In this document: piece after piece, positions 59,887 through 64,000 of the stretch
Layout: each line of letters starts with the position of its first letter
How positions within the stretch are numbered: the first letter of the stretch is position 1
Source of the DNA: Fibrobacter sp. UWR2
GTDB taxonomy: Bacteria; Fibrobacterota; Fibrobacteria; Fibrobacterales; Fibrobacteraceae
Assembly (NCBI RefSeq): GCF_002210285.1
Contig: NZ_MWQE01000001.1
Span: forward strand, 806,001 to 870,000
Reading direction: 5' to 3'
DNA length: 64,000 nucleotides
Made by a program: the position numbers and the translations under genes
Notes under the pieces: model-generated
The model's input: only the letters and a program-made list of their open reading frames with translations
Told to the model about the DNA's origin: nothing
Databases searched by the model: none

Positions 59887-60717
59887 ATGACTTCTCTACT
59901 TCGCATATTGTGCGCGTTAACGCTCCTGTTCTTGGTGGCGTGTGATTTCTCGATTGGCAAGTTTTTTGGTAATGAAGACCCTGTCATTGTTTCTGTCGGG
60001 TCAACCAAGCTCACGCAGTCTATGGTTCACAAGTATGTTCCCCAGTGGGATTCCCTGGATGACCGTGCCAAACTCGCATTCCTGGAACACTGGATGGAAG
60101 AAGAGGTTATTTACCAGGAAGCAATGGATGCCAAAATCACCAACGATACCATCCTTGCTGCGCAAATTGAAAGTACTGTCCGCAAGATGGTCGTGGATTA
60201 CTACCTGCAGACATTCGCCGATACCATGATGGTGGGCGATGCGGAGAAACTCAATTACTATCAGGAACACCAGGATTCCTACCTTCGTGGAAAGACTACT
60301 ATTTCGGGTGCGGTGCTCCGTTTTAAGACCTGGGCGAATGCTGATGCCTATTACCGCGAAATGAAATCGCGTGTATTCAACAAGGTGCCGACTGAACATC
60401 CCCTTGTTGCAGAAATCCTCACGTTTGATTCTGTCGATGTCTCGCCAGATACCTGCCTCATTCATGATATTCCTTCGTTCCCCGTAGGCAAGCTCTCGAC
60501 TATGCGCTTCTGTGGCAATGGCCTGAAAATGGCCGTGGTTACGGAAAGGCTTGATTCTGCGGAAGTCCGCCCTTACGTGGAAGTTGCGGAGGATGTTTCG
60601 AATTTGGTTTGGCTCGAACATAAGAAAATGGTTATGGAACGGCTCAAGAAGGAATGGAAGATGAAACGCCCTATCTTCTCGAAGTCGCCCGTGTTTACTG
60701 AAAAGGAAAATCAATGA
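59887..60717 (+). CDS. Lipoprotein with SurA/PpiC N-terminal-like chaperone region
   Basis: A 276-residue lipoprotein: MTSLLRILCALTLLFLVAC|DFS. The next part (VIVSVGSTKLTQSMVHKYVP ... AFLEHWMEEEVIYQEAMDAKI) is the helical chaperone region of SurA/PrsA-type folding factors. A parvulin core is hinted at (TTISGAVLRFKTWANADAYYREM) but catalytic residues cannot be recognised, so it is probably chaperone only. It overlaps the SurA-like gene by ATGA, and both should help outer-membrane protein or lipoprotein assembly in the periplasm. Confidence 0.75.
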   Translation: MTSLLRILCALTLLFLVACDFSIGKFFGNEDPVIVSVGSTKLTQSMVHKYVPQWDSLDDRAKLAFLEHWMEEEVIYQEAMDAKITNDTILAAQIESTVRKMVVDYYLQTFADTMMVGDAEKLNYYQEHQDSYLRGKTTISGAVLRFKTWANADAYYREMKSRVFNKVPTEHPLVAEILTFDSVDVSPDTCLIHDIPSFPVGKLSTMRFCGNGLKMAVVTERLDSAEVRPYVEVAEDVSNLVWLEHKKMVMERLKKEWKMKRPIFSKSPVFTEKENQ

Positions 60718-62000
60718 AAAAGATTGGTCTGTTGTCTCTTACGCTAGGTTTGCTTGTTTCTGCGTCTTTCGCTGCGCCTGTGCTTATGGAAGGCATTGCT
60801 GCGATTGTCGACGGTAAACCTATCATGCGTTCGGAATTCCTGAACAACCTTTATCATTTCCAGGAGACTCCCGAAGGTTCCGCAATGAGCGAGGAACAGC
60901 AGAAGCAGTATGTGCTCGACAAACTTATCGAGGAGAAGGTGCTGCTTAGCCGTATTGATCGCGATTCTATTGTCGTGAGTGATGCCGAGATTGACCAACG
61001 CGTGACGGCTCACTTGACTCAGCTTGCGGCAAGCCAGAATGTGAATATGGCGACTTTGGAAAAGGCCATTCGTGCACAGCTTGGGGTAAGCATGGCCCAG
61101 TACCGTGACCAACTTGCTAAGCAGATCCGCAGTCACGTGGAACTCCAGCGTGTCCGCCAACGCCATGTGGGTGTGGTGAGCCCGACCAAGAAAGAGGTCG
61201 ATGCCTTCTACAAGGCCTATAAGGATTCTCTCCCGCGACAGTACAACTGCGTGCAGTTGAGCCATATCCAATTGAAAATAGAACCGGATTCCGCTATCGT
61301 GGATTCTGTGAAGCACATTGCAGAAACTCTTGTCGATAGCCTCAATCTCGGCATCAAGTTTGAGTTGTTGGCCAAGAACCACTCGCAGGATTCCTCTGCG
61401 GCAAATGGTGGCGATCTCGGCTACTTTAGGCGCGGTCTCCTGGACCCTGCGTTCGAAAGGACTCTCGACCAGTTGAAGAACGGACAGTATGCATCTACTC
61501 CGGTCAAGACAGACCGCGGTTGGCACATTGTCCGTGTGATTGGCCGTAAGGAAGATGGCGTGCGTTCGGCCCATATCCTGCTCCGCACGATTCCGACAGC
61601 GGCGGATTCCGCCCGCGTATTGCACATAGCGGATTCTCTCCGAGCCACGATCAAGACTAAGGAAGATTTCTCTGCAGCAGCAAAGAAGTTCAGTACAGAC
61701 AAGTCGAGTAACTTTGCAGGAGGCCTGCTGGGCTGGTTCCAGAAGAACGAGATGGAACCTGCCTATGTGGACCCGGTGGCGAACTTGAATGTGGGCGAGG
61801 TCTCGGAGCCGGTGGAAATAGACGGTTCCTACCATCTGTTCCGTCTGGACGATTCCCGCCAGATTCGCGAGTTCACTCTCGAAGAAGATTACGGCAAGAT
61901 CGAGGCAATGGCTGCGACGCATCTTGAAAACGAGAAACTGAATGCGCTTATCAAGAAATGGCGTGATGAAGTTCACATCGAAATCCGCATGACGGAATAG
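60714..62000 (+). CDS. surA: SurA-like periplasmic peptidyl-prolyl cis-trans isomerase
   Basis: A 428-residue periplasmic protein; signal MKKIGLLSLTLGLLVSASFA|A. The N-terminal chaperone domain opens GIAAIVDGKPIMRSEF, then two parvulin domains: about 180-285 (LSHIQLKIEP, NGGDLGYFRRGLL, GWHIVRV) and about 288-385 (RSAHILLRTIP, FAGGLLGWFQKNEM, YHLFRLDD). The arrangement is that of SurA, the main OMP chaperone. Overlaps the upstream lipoprotein gene by four bases; ftsE follows after 21 bases. Confidence 0.9.
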   Translation: MKKIGLLSLTLGLLVSASFAAPVLMEGIAAIVDGKPIMRSEFLNNLYHFQETPEGSAMSEEQQKQYVLDKLIEEKVLLSRIDRDSIVVSDAEIDQRVTAHLTQLAASQNVNMATLEKAIRAQLGVSMAQYRDQLAKQIRSHVELQRVRQRHVGVVSPTKKEVDAFYKAYKDSLPRQYNCVQLSHIQLKIEPDSAIVDSVKHIAETLVDSLNLGIKFELLAKNHSQDSSAANGGDLGYFRRGLLDPAFERTLDQLKNGQYASTPVKTDRGWHIVRVIGRKEDGVRSAHILLRTIPTAADSARVLHIADSLRATIKTKEDFSAAAKKFSTDKSSNFAGGLLGWFQKNEMEPAYVDPVANLNVGEVSEPVEIDGSYHLFRLDDSRQIREFTLEEDYGKIEAMAATHLENEKLNALIKKWRDEVHIEIRMTE

Positions 62001-62021
62001 TGTTATTGGAAAGTTGCCGCA

Positions 62022-62711
62022 ATGATTCACTTCACCCATGTCACGAAGTCCTACGAGGACAACTGGAAGGCGCTGAATAACATCACCTTCCGTATAAACA
62101 AGGGTGAATTCGTGTTCCTTACGGGACATTCCGGCGCGGGTAAGTCGACCGTACTTAAGCTGATCTATATGGACGAACGTCCGGATGCGGAACGTGGCGG
62201 CCAGGTGATGGTGAAGTTTACGGGCGACTGTGTCTATGATAGCAAGAGTACGCCCGATAGCAAAATTCAGGCTTTCCGCCGCAAGATGGGAATTATCTTC
62301 CAGGATTTCAAACTTTTGCCGGATAGGAACGTCTTTGAAAACGTGGCGCTTGCATTGCGTATAGTGGGGACTCCAGGCAACAAGATTAATGCGGCTGTAT
62401 TCGATGCTCTCGCCCTGGTTGGAATTAGCCAGAAGCGCTTTGCCATGCCCTACACGCTTTCGGGCGGTGAACAGCAGCGTGTGGCAATTGCCCGCGCGAT
62501 GGTGCACAACCCTTACGTGCTCCTGGCAGACGAACCGACTGGTAACCTTGACCCGAAAAACGCCGAGGAAGTGTTCAAGATATTCAAGGAAATCAATGCT
62601 CGTGGTACGACAGTCGTGATGGCGACCCATAACCCGGATTTTTACCTGAACAGCCCGTTCCGTCGCTTGGTCCTTGATCACGGTGAACTCCTGACGAGAG
62701 ACCTGATTTAA
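62022..62711 (+). CDS. ftsE: Cell division ATP-binding protein FtsE-like
   Basis: A 229-residue ABC ATPase. MIHFTHVTKSYEDNWKALNN is the FtsE start; Walker A GHSGAGKST, Q-loop IIFQDFKLLPDRNVFENVA, signature LSGGEQQRVAIARA, Walker B VLLADEPTGNLD and switch His in ATHN. FtsE with FtsX controls septal peptidoglycan hydrolases. FtsX is not directly downstream; a GH9 gene follows. It is likely part of the surA transcript. The Q-loop and DRNVFENVA are FtsE-specific relative to LolD. Confidence 0.88.
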   Translation: MIHFTHVTKSYEDNWKALNNITFRINKGEFVFLTGHSGAGKSTVLKLIYMDERPDAERGGQVMVKFTGDCVYDSKSTPDSKIQAFRRKMGIIFQDFKLLPDRNVFENVALALRIVGTPGNKINAAVFDALALVGISQKRFAMPYTLSGGEQQRVAIARAMVHNPYVLLADEPTGNLDPKNAEEVFKIFKEINARGTTVVMATHNPDFYLNSPFRRLVLDHGELLTRDLI

Positions 62712-62747
62712 CCCCGTTCCTGTTTATTCCTGTATACGAAATCGGTG

Positions 62748-62774
62748 TTTACGGTTGTGCGTTTACACCGTAAA
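62748..62774. promoter_or_regulatory. Inverted repeat between ftsE and the GH9 gene
   Basis: TTTACGGT (62748-62755) and ACCGTAAA (62767-62774), 8 bp perfect, 11-base loop. An alternative pairing CGGTGT (62743-62748) with ACACCG (62765-62770) overlaps it. It ends 17 bases before the GH9 ATG and has no T run, so an operator or leader structure is more likely than a terminator. Confidence 0.45.
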
Positions 62775-62791
62775 AAACCTATTCTTGTACC

Positions 62792-64000
62792 ATGGGCTTT
62801 AAGGTGCGTTATAACCATGTCGGGTATACTCCGGTTTCGCCGAAGGTGTTCTTGCTGGCGGCAGAACCTGCCTGTGTTCCGGGAAAGGGGTTTGCTCCTG
62901 CTTTTGAAGTGGTTTCGCAGTCCGGTTCGGTAGTGTATACGGCGGCGATGTCCGGCCAGAAGGTATGCGACTATACCGATGAATTTATCTGGAAAGGCGA
63001 TTTTTCACCTGTTAGGGAGCCCGGGCGTTACAAGGTCCGTGTGACAGAAGGTGAGAAAGTCCTTTCGGAATCGCATTTATTTGAAGTATCGGAAGGCATT
63101 GCCCCTGAACTATTGCGCCTTACGCTCAAGTCGTTCTATTTCCAGCGCAGTGGCGTAGAATTGCCTGCCGATAAGGCCGGCAAGTGGGCGAGGCCGGCGG
63201 CTCACCTGGACGACTGCATCGAATTCCACCCGAGCATGAATCGCGAGGGCACATGGAATGCGCATGGCGGCTGGTATGATGCCGGTGACTATGGCAAGTA
63301 TATCGTGAATGGCGGCGTCTCGCTTGCTACGCTCCTGCTGGCGGCTGAATTTACGGAAAAGAAGATGGCGGCGCCCGGTATTTGTTTCCCGGCGAACCGC
63401 TCGATGGACTTGCCCCTGTTCCGCAAGAACCTGCTTGACGAAATCCGGTTCGAACTGGAATTTTTCCTGCGTATGCAGGATACGGACGGAGGAGTGTTCT
63501 TCAAGGTTTCTCCAGCTCACTGGGATGGCTTCGTGACTCCGACGCAGTCCGATGAATCACAGAAACGCCAGATCTTGGGGAAGTCGACCACCTCGACATT
63601 GAATTTTGCCGGTGCGCTTGCTCAGGCACACCGCGTGTTTGAAAGTGTAGATTCTGCTTTTGCACAGCAGTGCCTTAGGGCGGCTATCCGGGCGTATGCC
63701 TGGGCGGTTGAAAATCCCGATGTCACCTACCCGCACAATACCGAAGGTAGCGGTGGCTATGGTGACGATCGTTACGATGATGAATTTTTCTGGGCTCGTG
63801 CCATGCTTTTCCGAGAAGTCTGTGACGGGGTGAAGTTTTGCACGGATTGCGAAAGGGGGTCCGACTGCAAGCTATCTCCTTCGTCTGGGAACCTGAGGGA
63901 TTTGCTCCTTCGCGATATGGAAAAGTGCCCGCCATCGCTTGGGCTAGACTGGCGCGATACGCAGAACCTGGGCTGGATTGCCCTCGCATTGCAGTCGCGC
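62792..64000 (+). CDS. Glycoside hydrolase family 9 (endoglucanase/cellodextrinase-like), 3' end outside the window
   Basis: 403 residues are visible, open to the window edge. The N-terminal Ig-like (CelD_N) domain MGFKVRYNHVGYTPVSPKVF runs to about 102 and is followed by the GH9 (alpha/alpha)6 barrel: SFYFQRSG, GGWYDAGDYGKYIVNGG with the catalytic-base Asp pair 163/166, and DDRYDDEFFWARAML. The proton-donor Glu would be beyond the end. No signal peptide precedes the Ig domain and a stop at 62771-62773 rules out a longer start, so the enzyme may be cytoplasmic and act on cellodextrins. A Cys-rich insertion (CTDCERGSDC) lies near residue 350. Confidence 0.9.
   Translation, partial: MGFKVRYNHVGYTPVSPKVFLLAAEPACVPGKGFAPAFEVVSQSGSVVYTAAMSGQKVCDYTDEFIWKGDFSPVREPGRYKVRVTEGEKVLSESHLFEVSEGIAPELLRLTLKSFYFQRSGVELPADKAGKWARPAAHLDDCIEFHPSMNREGTWNAHGGWYDAGDYGKYIVNGGVSLATLLLAAEFTEKKMAAPGICFPANRSMDLPLFRKNLLDEIRFELEFFLRMQDTDGGVFFKVSPAHWDGFVTPTQSDESQKRQILGKSTTSTLNFAGALAQAHRVFESVDSAFAQQCLRAAIRAYAWAVENPDVTYPHNTEGSGGYGDDRYDDEFFWARAMLFREVCDGVKFCTDCERGSDCKLSPSSGNLRDLLLRDMEKCPPSLGLDWRDTQNLGWIALALQSR

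Noticed and set aside
60744-62681. Long minus-strand open frame (about 645 codons) opposite surA and ftsE
   Set aside because: It runs antisense across two well-identified genes and has no recognisable domain.
1-64000. tRNA genes, IS elements or prophage
   Set aside because: No cloverleaf-like sequence, transposase, integrase or phage structural gene was found in the gaps or among the coding regions.

Overview
The window looks like chromosomal DNA from Fibrobacter or a close relative (Fibrobacterota, gut cellulose degraders). Evidence: (i) four genes carry the Fibrobacter 'major paralogous' domain (GDQ.WMAENLN ... GWHLP ... S.RC.KD; TIGR02145, from memory); (ii) two tandem ~900-residue lipoproteins match my memory of another Fibrobacter-specific family (TIGR02171); (iii) many lipoproteins have Ser-rich linkers; (iv) there is a GH9 glucanase, a CE6-type esterase and a pectate-lyase-3-like beta-helix protein. 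Genes are dense, GC is moderate, and ATGA/TGATG overlaps are common. I see no tRNA, rRNA, CRISPR, IS element or prophage.

Layout. 1-2.2 kb: end of ettA, a one-domain paralogous protein, an orphan ABC-2 permease and an RBBP9-like hydrolase. 2.2-6.7 kb: a compact type II secretion/type IV pilus-like operon (secretin, a GspL/GspC-like fusion, a GspK-like protein, two pseudopilins) ending in a pseudopilin gene cut short at 69 codons. 6.7-8.2 kb: a processive GT2 glycosyltransferase on the minus strand. 8.4-9.9 kb: a three-gene operon (TusA-like, SGNH-like, zinc-ribbon). 10-17.8 kb, minus strand: rpsD, then a lipoprotein, a 1025-residue double beta-helix protein and a Cthe_2159-like lipoprotein. 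18-21.4 kb: Wzi-like barrel, U32 peptidase/tRNA hydroxylase and a small helical protein.

21.4-31.3 kb is the most unusual part: five tightly packed genes encode an AlgX/AlgJ-like SGNH lipoprotein, a membrane-anchored transglutaminase-like protein, two giant FGE-like + beta-propeller + SGNH lipoproteins, and a GT-C-like membrane protein. A hairpin with a U-tract lies directly before the first start codon. I propose this as a candidate envelope or exopolysaccharide modification system. 31.6-34 kb: a divergent DnaA whose GTG start sits inside a perfect DnaA box, overlapping an epimerase gene.

34-46 kb: a lipoprotein, an AT-rich membrane protein, NAD synthetase with an apparently eroded glutaminase domain, a MoxR-DUF58-TgpA operon, a small lipoprotein, a CE6-like esterase, TrmO, a histidine-phosphatase lipoprotein and a membrane protein. 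46.3-48.6 kb: a K+-dependent membrane pyrophosphatase. 48.7-55.8 kb: three paralogous-domain lipoproteins with 2, 2 and 4 domains, with a HAD phosphatase among them. 55.8-64 kb: a 46-residue zinc-ribbon gene coupled to hrpA, two SurA/PpiC-type folding factors, ftsE without ftsX, and the start of a GH9 gene that runs off the window.
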